NCBI GenBank assembly: GCA_015680685.1
Contig: MNCI01003034.1
Location: 130,060 to 194,059 of the forward strand
Direction: 5' to 3'
DNA: 64,000 nucleotides
From: Gnetum montanum
Lineage: Eukaryota; Streptophyta; Gnetopsida; Gnetales; Gnetaceae
Position numbers and translations under genes: made by a program. The notes beneath the pieces were generated by a model that was not told the DNA's origin, did not search any database, and saw only the letters and a list, made by a program, of their open reading frames with translations. Below, in pieces: positions 1 to 10,610 of the stretch. Numbering within the stretch: the stretch's first letter is position 1; every line of letters starts with the position of its first letter.

Positions 1-752
1 GAAGGGTTGAGAAACTAAAACTAACTCTAACTACAACACTAAGTCCTAGCGTCAGCATCCATTCCCACTTGCCGTACACACCCTGAACTATGCAACTGTG
101 GCTACCAAATGCTAATCGTTATTGGGATTACAACACGTAATGCACGTGCTCAAAGCAGTCGTACTAAGGCACCTAACTAATCTAAGTGTGACAAGCAGCT
201 GATTCTTTGACTAGCCATCCACATCCGTGGATGCTCATAATCAATTCGTACTTGTCCCATGTTCTAGGAGGTAAGGGTGAGAGAATCTAATCGCGATGAG
301 TAGCCGATTCCTTGGCTAGCCTTACATGTTCGTCAATGCTCGTAACCAAGTCATACTCATGCCGCGTTACTAGGAAAGCAATAAATAACATTAATTAAAC
401 CTATCCATGCACTACAAGGTTTATCCATAAAGCTCATCTTTATTTTCGTACACAACTTGCGTTCAGGTATAAAGCTGCTCGAATAAAGAACTGTTCACTT
501 GGGGGACTCCTACTACGGGCACATGGAAAATATTCTATCTCTGGGGTGATCAATCTACCAAAGCTTCGCTACTTTATGCCTCGGATGTGAAATGAGGGGA
601 GTGCTGCCTCTTATTTATAGATTTGGTGGTGAACTACGATATCACGTACGCGATATAGCAGGGAACGATGCGATATCGTAGGGGATGCAATATCGCGGTG
701 GACATGATATCATGTATGTGATATCGTAGCCTGTGCAATTTGCGTCTCATCA
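1..752 (-). repeat. Athila-type LTR, truncated by window edge
   Basis: This stretch aligns by eye along most of its length with the LTRs at 7836-8672 and 13062-13553, so it is an LTR of the same Ty3/gypsy family in minus orientation. Its 5' edge is at 752, where the plus strand reads gcgtctcatca, the same terminus as element B (LTR start TGATGAG on the minus strand). A minus-strand TATA (CTATAAAT) lies at about 613-620, and palindromic GATATCG motifs fill about 630-730. The flank beyond 752 is not a polypurine tract, so it is either a solo LTR or the 5' LTR of an element lying to the left. The other end is outside the window. Confidence 0.85.
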
Positions 753-2849
753 ATTATGTTTTGATAATATGCTTCTTAAGATTGAGATCTTACAATTTTC
801 TTTTAGTACATATTTGGTAATATTTTTATTTTTTATTTCTTTTCTTAATTATTATTTCTAACTATTTCTAATGCTTGATGCCTCTAGTAAAGTGACAGGT
901 TAAAATTATGGTAGTGGTCCATTGCTAGTATTTTATTTATGTTTTAATTATATTTCATATTTTATATTATTCTAAGGTTTTAGAAATGATGTAAGAATAT
1001 TGTTAAAGGTACATGTTAAATAAATATTTTTTATTTATTTTAGATATTCTTTTATTTTATCTTAAAACTCATTCTTGGACATGTGGGCTTATTTTAGTAT
1101 CTTCTTAGTGACTTTAACTGATTAGTTGACTATTGGAACCTTTTTGTGGATACATGTTACTTAACTTTTAGAAAATAAATTATTAATTCTTTATTTTTGA
1201 AATTACCCAAACTCTACCTTGTATGGATATAAATACTTGGAAATGTTGGCTTTCTTAGCATCAGTTTTACTTTGTTCTCTTTTCTATTTCCTTGCCCATG
1301 GCCATATGTAATAGATCTCTTAGTAGTTTCTAAATTTGAACCTATTGTTACTTGGTGAAGCTTTACTAATCTTTTAAGGTAGAGGAAATATTTTGATTCC
1401 ATCAATTTTAATAAGAAACTTACCTTCTTATATCTATTTTCTTTTTATGATTATTTTCAATTTTGGTCTAATCATATTGCATGTCTTGTCAATCTAATAT
1501 TGGTTGTGTTGAACCTTCTATAATTTGTTATTTCTATAATGTTTCATATTGCATTTTGACTTCTTCTACAAGCATCATATTCTCATAGTAGTAGTAGCAG
1601 TGGTAGTCTATAGATGCATTGCAACCTAAATTGTGACAAATCTAAGGATCACAACAAAAGCCACCATGGATTTCTTGTGCATTTTGTAAAGAAACAATGT
1701 GTACACAACATCTGAGATCAATGGTGACCTTTAATGGGATTTACAAGCTAACATTTTAGGCATATAAGGATATGTACGTAATGTTAACAAGTTAGAAAAT
1801 CTAACATATAGGATTCATTCATTAGTAAGGATTATAGAAAAAGACTACTAATATGGAAACATGTAGGTGCTTATTATGATAAGGTTGATATAGAGGATTC
1901 TATCAACCTAATGATACACTACCTACTTGATCCTTTTCATGGTAAAGTTGATTTAGAGATTTTTATCAACCTAGTAACATGCATCTATCATCAAGAAACA
2001 TTAGATGATAGTGAGGAGCTATAGGGTTAATACTAGCCATAACATAACCAAACAATTAGTTTAGACATGTATGAGGGTTTTTAACCTAACAATTGATCTT
2101 ATCTTACATGAGGATTTTCCTAAATAGGTAACATATTTTATCAAACATTCCTTAATATCTACTTTAAGATAGTATCAGCCTCATAGTTATTCTAACATTT
2201 GATGTGGCAACTCATGAAATATCACTAGTAATGCAAATCCCAAGTTAACAAGGTAACTAGTACATTAACGGTAAATTTAATGTAATAACCAATGCATTAA
2301 CAATAAAGTTAATATACTAATTTATGTACTAGTACTTAAGTTAAGGATTTTGATTATAATCGTTCTTAGTTCTAATAATATACCTTGTAATGTGGGCGAT
2401 ATCTTCCAACTTGTTCTAAATGGCATCAAGGTGGTTTCCTCTATAGTGAAGGTGTTCTAATGCTTCTTACATGTACTTTAGATATCATGCTTAGATGAAG
2501 ATTCTAATTATCAACATGAATTCTAGATCAAACATGATTCAGAAAGTATTAACATTCTAGAAAGCTTTGTGATTAACAAATTCAAGTGGTGTTGTATTTC
2601 TAAACCATATCATGGATTCTGAAATGGCTCATGTGGTTTATGTAATTCTTAACACTTGTATTGTAAGGATTTATGCTTATGATATTATCTTAACATTACA
2701 AGGATTTTGTTAAGTGATATGTTCTCTATGAGTTACTCAAGTATGTTCTTTGGTTGTTAAGGTTCATACTTGCTCAATTAAGGTTATCCCATGATTTAAT
2801 TTTAAATTTTAAGTTTTTCATATCAAATATATGGAATTTAATCATTCCC
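753..2849. other. AT-rich stretch without a recognisable gene
   Basis: No ORF here resembles a known protein, and the short open frames look fortuitous. A plus-strand TATA-like tataaata near 1225 could belong to a degraded LTR, but no partner LTR was found. A short duplicated inverted repeat lies at 1878-2005. The right end may hold unrecognised remnants of the chromovirus relic that begins at about 2850. Confidence 0.5.
1878..2005. repeat. Tandem pair of imperfect hairpins
   Basis: The first unit has perfect 9-bp arms AGGTTGATA (1882-1890) and TATCAACCT (1901-1909) around a 10-base loop. A second, diverged copy about 65 bases downstream repeats the plan (GTTGAT ... ATCAAC). No terminal repeats of a known MITE were identified around the pair. 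Confidence 0.6.
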
Positions 2850-3400
2850 CTAAGTGATTTTATAAATTATTTAATGCTAAAATTTAGAATGTGATAGATA
2901 TAACCTAAGAATTTCAAATTTGGTTTCCTATATATACACTTCTCCTACTTGACATACAATGAATATTGTTGTAATTTGAAGAACAGTAAGTTTAAATGAT
3001 TAATATGTTCCTCCATAGAACAAGATTACACAAGGATGTAATTAAGAAATACTACCATGAAGTTAATACCTTGTCCATAATTATATAAAATATGGCATAA
3101 GCATTGCACAACCCAAAAGACATGACTATCTACTCATAAAAGCCATAATAAGTAACACAAGTTTCCTTCCCTTCCTCCTGTTTCGTAATCCACACTTTAT
3201 AGTAATCGTGGTAAATGTCAAGTCAAAAGAAAACTCAAGTCCCCATTAGCTAGTCAAACAAGTTTGAAACCAAGGGTACCATATACATATTCTTGATGGT
3301 GTACTTGTTTAGGAGTTTAAAATCATAGCACAATTTCAATGTGTGATACTTCCTTTTAGCAAAAACCAAAAAAAAATCTAGGATTTCATGTGAAAATTTG
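2850..3400 (-). pseudogene. Reverse transcriptase fragment, Ty3/gypsy
   Basis: Translation on the minus strand gives a recognisable RT palm. It shows a 'LCYDFKLLNKYTIKN' segment (family CVDYRALNKVTIKN), 'KVWITKQEEGKETCVTYYGF', 'VMSFGLCNAYAIF' (family VMPFGLTNAPATF) and 'EEHINHLNLLFFKLQQYSLY'. The catalytic YLDD box between the last two reads FLNY, so both aspartates are lost. Several stops interrupt the frame. The fragment fades out after the FLG motif near 2900. RNA-templated DNA synthesis is the family function; this copy must be dead. Confidence 0.85.
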
Positions 3401-3879
3401 AACAATCAAATGTAACCTTTTTAAAAAAATTGCCAACTATTTTTCATCTATTTAAGTTTAGGGATAATCATTTGATAACATTGCTACCCAAGAAGGGTAA
3501 TTTCTAATAATAACTCAATTTTATGATCTACCATTTATCTTTTTAGCAACTCACCTATTAACTTTGTTGGCATCAAATCCTTATACCCTCCTATCATCAT
3601 CTTGATTTTTCTATTTACCTTAGTGACACCTTCCTCTTTTGTCTCTCTCAAGATAGCTAAAAATATTTATTAGGTTGGATCCCAAAAAACTCTCTTCATT
3701 ATCATTGAAGAGATAATTTAGACCTTGTGAAGTATACTAGTTGCTCTTGGCATAGAGTTCTTTACTACACATGGTAATTTTCATGAAAAATGTAAAGAAC
3801 ATCAAGATATAGAAAAACTACTATCTTTTCCTTCTTGAAGAACTCATGTCCAAGGATGAATTAGAAAGATTCAATGTCT

Positions 3880-4110
3880 AGAATTAAAAAATATAGCTTT
3901 CCCTCTAATTTTATACCTTTACATCCACATTTCTCACAACTCCCATGCATCTAATTAGATAAAACTTTGCTAACTTGATAGATGCAAAAGATTATTCAAC
4001 TCATGAATTTAGGTTGCAAGCAATTTCTAGTGAAAAAAATATATGGTTAGCATCAATATCAATTAAGACATCTAATATCTTTTATGCAAATTGCATCAAT
4101 ATTATCTGTA
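3880..4110 (-). pseudogene. Retropepsin-like protease fragment
   Basis: A minus-strand frame reads 'LIDIDANHIFFSLEIA', where the family has a LIDSGATHSFVS-like box, followed by 'MGVVRNVDVKV'. The catalytic D of D-S-G is kept but the glycine and serine are changed. It lies upstream (in element sense) of the RT fragment, as expected for gag-PR-RT order. Several in-frame stops are present. Confidence 0.6.
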
Positions 4111-4589
4111 CTAAATACAGGTTGGTTTTTTACTTTAGCTACTCTTCTAAGAGATCTACTCCATCACAATAAGGATCACAATTTCATACCTATTTTCAAT
4201 TCCCTTGATTACCTAGAATTGAGCATGTGGCTAGTACTTAAAAATAATTAATCATTAGCCATCATTTCAATCTCTTTTAGTTGGCTACCAATTGGGATTC
4301 TAAGAATAATCCCAAGTGATATCATTTCTAAAGTAGATAAAGCAACTTATACTAGGATGCCTTGAAGGATTATTCATGAGTTCCTAAAAGCATGGATACT
4401 TATCTCTAAACTTGTTATAATCTTCAAGAATCTGGCACTTTCCATAATCCTATTAAGAACCTTGAAAACCAAGAGTAATTATAGGATGTAAATTTTAAAA
4501 GCCACTACCAAAATTCCTTTCTCTAGACCTACTAGATACATCATCAAGCTTTTTGTTATTTTAAGATGCATCTACACCATTTTTTCCCT

Positions 4590-5150
4590 ACTTGTAGGGC
4601 TTAAAATCAATCACTAGTAACCAACTCATGTACCTTCCTGCAATCTATGATTTTATGAGTTTTCATCTTCCACTAGGCCTAACATTTTAGGTCATTGAAA
4701 AAGAACTAGAACTTAATCTCATCATCCATAATAAGAATTTGTAACACCACCTTATGGTACTCCTTAAGGTAATCCTCTAGCTTTCTAATATACTAGATGT
4801 CTTTCAACTTCACCCAAGCTTTGACAATGAAATATCTAAGAAATTTTTTTTAATCAATATAGTTTTAAATTATGCTTACATCTCTACCAATCTCTAAGTT
4901 ATCCTAAACCTTATATTCTAAATAGTGTTAAGCCACTAGGTTTGAGCAACGTATCCCATGAATTGGAAAGTAATGCTAACTTTGGAATCCTTAGGATACT
5001 CATTCATCTTTAGGAACTACTCCATATTAAAGAGAAAGGTATCTATGAACATGTCATCCTAATTCTCTTTGTAATATTTAGGTTCTTTGGTTCAAAATAT
5101 AGATGTGAATTACCTAGAACTAGATGCAACTACATTTTTTTGTACATCTA
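4590..5150 (-). pseudogene. Gag-like fragment of relic H
   Basis: The minus-strand translation has the texture of a Ty3/gypsy gag core: 'SITFQFMGYVAQ', a tryptophan-containing 'WVKLKDI' and then 'EDYLKEYHKVVLQIL'. The assignment rests mainly on position upstream of the protease and RT. Many stops and frame changes prevent a firm call, and the zinc knuckle was not found. Confidence 0.4.
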
Positions 5151-5700
5151 ACTAATCCTCAACTTTCTTACTTCTAGTCTTAAGCTTTTCATTTTTAGCC
5201 TTAGGGGTCATCAAACTTTACGAGACGTTCCCCATAGAGACTTTGACATTATCAACAATATTCATCATTTTCTCTACATAGTATCATAGCTCAAAATTTT
5301 GAGTCATAAAAATATTATGTTTGATACCCAAATTTAACATTCATAACTATGACACATCCATTTTTTTCACAATGTCATGGACTATTTTCATCTGTTTAAC
5401 AACCACCAAATAGTTAAGAATCATGTTTTTGACCTTCAATAGTTGGCTTCATGGCTATTGCACCTTTCCAAAAGGATCATCATTCCTCTTAAAAGATAAC
5501 TCCCCCTTTTTATCTAGATATTCACATTTAGACATATTCTTATACACTTTCTCATTCACATGTACTTCCATATTATCATCCCTAACAAGTCCATTGAGAG
5601 GATTGATGCTAGATGGAGCATCACTAGAATTTCTTCCTTTACATTATGGTAGCACATAAATCATGAGTAATAAATCACATTCACAAATCATGAATCACCA

Positions 5701-7835
5701 TTATCCTTGAATATCAAATCATGGGCTTGATCACAAGTGTTACGATGGTACCCTTAAAAAGCACCATATGACACCACCCAGGATTTCTAAGTTAGCAATG
5801 AAAGAATAATGGACTTAATGTGTACTATGTCTTAATGTTTGCCATACCTACAAGCATAAAATAAGTACAGTTTACTAGTTATTCTAAAGGTTAGAGGCAT
5901 AGTGAGTATGCCTTTAGTAATCATACAAGTAATAGGACCTACGAGATGCACACATAAGTAAGACCGTGGAAAGAAATCTAACATACATACATGACATCAT
6001 TTCCTTAAAAGAGCTAAGACATGTTCTTACTCTAAAATATCTAGCCCTAAGCCCCACTTTATGGAGAAGGATGGTGGCTCACCTAGAGAGGCAAAGCTTA
6101 CCCAATAAGCTTACATATACTTGTGATAAGATTCATAAGGAATCAAGGCCATGTAGTTCTTTACTAATGATTAAGATAGCATGGTACCCATAAGTAACTT
6201 CACATTCCTCTAGCCCCAACTCCAAACGAAAATAACTTTTGATTCACTAACAAGATATGTTTTTTTATAGAACTAATTCAAATGACAAAAATCATAGACA
6301 AGACAATAGGAAATGACATGGAAAGTTGTATTAGGAGAGGGTAGAGAAAATAAAAACATAAGGAGGTGATGATAGCATTGGCTAGTAAGCATGTAGGCAA
6401 GCAAGAGAGGTGCTATCATAAGTAGGACATAATGGCATACATAAATAATCATAGTATTACACACAATATGGTATGGCTACATGTAGACCATAAGAATTTT
6501 GTTTTTCTTAGTATTTCTAGCATGTTTGCAATGGAGGAAGGCTAGATAAGGGTACATGTTAACATGGCTGGCAGACGCACTATGGCATGGCATTATCATG
6601 TCATAGTAGAAGCTTTTTTTAATTAATTAATGATTTTTTTATCTATTATTGATTACTACTACTACTTTTTAATTTAGAAATTTAAAATTCATATCTTAAA
6701 AGTATTATCAACATTAACACAATGTAGGAGATGGATCATGTGATTAGCTAGAAAAAGGTAAGAGTTATGTTTGGTAAATATGGATTTTGGGGTTTGATTA
6801 TAGGCCCAAAAATTTTAAAATTAAGTTAAATTTTTTAACTTTAAATTTTTTTTTAAAATTTTAATTTAATTAAGACATGATTTATAAGAAAATTCAAGCC
6901 TCAATATCTCCCAAACCATAAGTTTGATCAAGATGAGATTGGTACTACTAGAATCCTCTCAATGAGTGCTATGCATTAGACAAGGTCTTAAGATATAAAA
7001 AATAACTTAAATTTTCATAAATTTAAAAAAATAAAATTATGTATTTCACCAAATTAGCCTTAATAAACTTATTTATGAATGAAATGACGTCTACGGGACT
7101 TAAGTTTAATTACAAATAATAAGTAGACTCTAAAATAAGAATTCATTGTATATATATATATTTAAAATTTTACCAAAATTTCAATGAAGTCCTATCCTTT
7201 ATAAAAAAATATCAATTTTCCTAACAACTCCTTGTTAAGGATCCTTACTAGTTACATAGTAGTAGTGAGGGGATGGAGGTGGTTGGTGAGGAGGAGCATA
7301 GAGAGAAGGGGGAGGAAGGAGAGGATGTGAGGGAAGGATGGATCTTATAAATAGATTGAATTCCTTATGTTCACTTATTATTGGAATTTAGATACAAATA
7401 TGTTTTTGAGTTTTTGGAGTTTAGATGTTCTAGGAATGAAAAAACTTAATAACAAGATAATATTCCAAAAGACTTGATTATGGGCTACTACTAATATAAA
7501 GAAAATATGAAGGATTGTTAAATTACTTTTCTAATTTGGGACCTAGTAATTTCAAAACTTAGATAACTTAAAAAAACTTTATTATTATCAAGAAATGGGT
7601 AAGAGTTGCCTAGACTGATGTCACCCTTGTTGAAGTATTGTTTCATCTCATCAAAATTTCTTTGGTAACATTTATGAAAGTCAATGAGAAAGCATCTTAT
7701 TTATTAGCATGGTTTGTCTTGGACATGATGTATATTTGATAATGGTTTATGATTCACCTAGGATCATAACTCATGTTCATTATTAGATTATAGTCAGTCC
7801 TTGATTCTAAATGGCAATGGATCATGATTTACTCT
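5701..7835. other. No gene recognised; probable degraded LTR
   Basis: This 2.1-kb gap contains no protein-like frame. It may include the 5' LTR and leader of relic H, but no boundary could be fixed. Two low-complexity tracts occur: a TA run at about 7149-7163 and a purine-rich (G/A) stretch at about 7260-7345. Confidence 0.45.
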
Positions 7836-8672
7836 TGATGAGTGGCGAGGTACCCCTACACTCAACCATACGAATACAAGCATATACACATGATCTAGTC
7901 GAACTCCATAGATGGACTAGTTGTGGCACCTAGACAGTTAGCCTTAGGTCACAGTTCGCTGTCTTCCCACCTGGACTAGTTATTAGCTTTGTCACATATG
8001 GTTTAGTCTAGATGAGGTGTATGATGTGTTCCTAATTCTAATGCTACTCCTAAAGGCAGTGGAATGTAAAATTAACTAAGTTAAGCTAGGAGGAAATGGT
8101 AAGGAAATCTAATCTAGCCTAAGTGCAATGAGCATCCATCCTTAATCATCCGTACACATCTTGAACTTCATGCACGACTACCACTGGGATCACCAAGCGC
8201 AAATCCTAGGTACACTACTGGGTTACCAAGTAGTCACACTTAAATGCTCGTGATTAAATTGTACTCATTCTGCATTACTAGGAGATAAGGGTGAAGAGAT
8301 ATTAATTATCTAGGAAAGCAATTAAACACTCAATAGTAATTAAATCCTATTTAGCTTAGTCCACATGCTGCAAGGTTTATTAGAAAGTTCATCTTTATTG
8401 CCGCACGCAAGTATGTACTCAGGTACAATTCGCTCGAATAGAGATCCGTTCACTTTGAGACTCCTACTGTGAGCACATGGAAATTACTCTATCTCTTGGG
8501 TGATCAATCCACCAGAGCTTCGCTACTTTTTTCCCTAGGATTCAAATGAGGGGAGTGCCGCCTCTAATTTATAGATATGGCGGCTGACCGCGATATCGTA
8601 GGGGACGATGTGATATCGCGTACGCAATATCGCATACGCGATATTGTGGCTCATGCGAATCGCGTCTCATCA
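7836..8672 (-). repeat. 3' LTR of element B
   Basis: The LTR begins TGATGAG at 8672 (minus strand) and its far end reads tgatgagtgg on the plus strand at 7836. A minus-strand TATA (TATAAATT) lies at 8566-8573 and an AATAAA-type signal (plus strand tttatt) near 8390. The U3 start (about 8586-8672) is packed with CGATATCG-like palindromes. Identity with 13062-13553 is high over the shared part. Confidence 0.9.
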
Positions 8673-8687
8673 TACCCCCATGACTGA
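8673..8687 (-). other. Polypurine tract of element B
   Basis: On the minus strand the sequence cagtcatgggggta directly precedes the LTR start TGATGAG. This is the expected site for plus-strand DNA priming. Confidence 0.8.
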
Positions 8688-10610
8688 ATGAAAACTCGTC
8701 CTCGAGTTCCTTACAATAATATCGGGAAGGTATGGAATTATTGAGGGGAATGGAACTAATGGGATGACATGTGAACAGATCATCATTACAAGACTTGACA
8801 AACTGGTGTTCATGACAACAAGGGTGAACACCTTATTACATTGACATCAGGTCTCATTTGGTAGTTGAAGAGAAAAGAGGAGACAGAAGAGAAGAGAATA
8901 AGAGAGAAGAGGTCTTGTTGCTACCAACGCCGAGATTGCGCCTTTTGTTGTCCATCCGTAATCGCATCATCAATCTTGCTCCTTGCATAACTTCTTTCAG
9001 CACTACTCCATTCCAAGTGCTTTCTCTAGATCCGGTCCGTTGTTATATGATCACCATCTACACACATAACATAGTCTTGTATTAGCAAGGATAAATAGAT
9101 TTCAATGTGGTTATACCTTGCTTCGGTGTAAGTCCATTGGCCAGGTTGTGGTATGGCTGATACGGATCTGGGAATATATAAATGATGACTACTGAAGGTG
9201 TAGGGGTTAGGAGGAAAAATGAAAAAATTTGGGGCTTAGAAGAAAAATCGAAAAATTAGGCCCCGTACCCCCATGACTAATCGCAAACCTCCGGTAGCGA
9301 AAGAATGGAGAAAGAAAAGGAGTAAGAAAAGAGATAAAAGTGGACAACTAGGACATCGATAAAAGAGATGTCAAGATGGAAATGAACAAAATAAAATCAA
9401 TTGCAAAATGTTTAGGAAAAGAAGTTAACTAATGCACCAAATAGGAATGTCAGTGGGTCCTCCCCAAAGCAAGCTCATGCCCTTAATGCCCTGAAAATCC
9501 CACATTCAAAGAGTCCGTAGGCTCTGGGAATGTCCTTTGGAACAAGAGTTAAAGTCTTAACCATAAGAATTTACCAAAAAGAAAATAATGTATCTACCAA
9601 AATATGCACTAGTGATACAACCAGCAATGAGTTGAATAGTGGAGAGAAAGGTGGAGAGAAGAGGATGGAATGAAATCCCAAGGACAAGGTGGTGTACAGC
9701 CCCTTGTGTAGTGCATGATTAATGTGACTTGGCAAATCTCATTCCAACTCTGGCCTGAAACCAACCACATCCAGTGACTTCACATCAATACGCTTGGTCG
9801 AACCATCCACTGGAGTAACAAGAATGCATCTTCAAGAGCCATTACCATTCTGACGAAACAAAGGAGAGAATGGAAAGTGAGAAGGGCCTTAGTTAGAGGG
9901 AACACTTTGGTTCCATAACCAGTGCTTGCAGCCCAAAGTTATTTTGTCTAAGGGGTGTCCTTTGAATCCTCACTTTGGTTTTTTTTTGTGTTTTGTATTT
10001 TTATGTGTGGGGACCACACCATGCAAAGACTTCTTATTTTTATTGTCTCAGCCTCCGAAGAATGGGTAACATTGGAATGGTAGGGAAAACTCAAGAAGAA
10101 AACATTCAAGCACCCAAGCAAACAGCCAACACAAATGCATCAAGTTCCCTTGAAGTCACACCCTTTTCAAACCTTGAGTCCTTCCTTAGTTTGAGAAATG
10201 CCCAGTCATTGATTCGTTTAAGTTCTTACTAGAAGGGGACTGTACATTTCCAAGTCGAAAGAAACCATAGAAATTGGTGGGTGAATGGATGAAATGATCT
10301 CATTGCCTGCCATATTAGAAGAAACATACCTTAGTATCAACATTGCGACTTAAAGGTAAAAACCAAAAATTAGCAATTAATATGAAAATAGTTCATACCA
10401 TCATTCTGAACACTTATTGGGTGACAAACTTACATGGTGTATGGCACACACATACACATGCACACACAATGGAAAAATACAACGACTTTGTAAAACAAAA
10501 ACTTAAAAGAAAAAAAGATAAAACAATAAATCAAAAGGTGAAAAAATAGAAAACAAAAAGTTGAAAAATTAAAGAATCAGAAAAATATTTATTAATTTTG
10601 TGTTGTTAGA
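8688..10610. other. Noncoding spacer of B, homologous to E spacer
   Basis: There is no supported coding frame. Blocks at about 9420-9520 (gtgggtcctcccc ... aagctcatgcc) and 9960-10320 (ccacaccatg, then caagttcccttgaagtcaca) match E at about 55700-55760 and 56320-56660 in the same orientation relative to the LTRs. In E this spacer lies between integrase and the extra ORF. A PPT-like gtacccccatgacta repeats at 9265-9280. Confidence 0.7.

Larger units (their letters stand above)
2850..5700 (-). mobile_element. Chromovirus-like Ty3/gypsy relic (H): gag-PR-RT
   Basis: On the minus strand, reading from 5700 to 2850, a gag-like stretch, a retropepsin-like stretch and a reverse transcriptase occur in the normal Ty3/gypsy order. 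All are broken by many stops and small indels. No RNaseH, integrase or matching LTR pair could be found, so the element is truncated just downstream of RT. Assignment to chromovirus rather than another Ty3/gypsy clade rests on the RT phrasing and is an inference. Confidence 0.75.

Noticed and set aside
7149-7163. TA run that might be a TATA-dense promoter
   Set aside because: A simple microsatellite with no adjacent gene on either strand.
10343-10549. Plus-strand open frame of 68 codons ending in Lys-rich sequence
   Set aside because: It arises from A-rich, low-complexity sequence at the edge of the gag tail and spacer of element B, with no homology.
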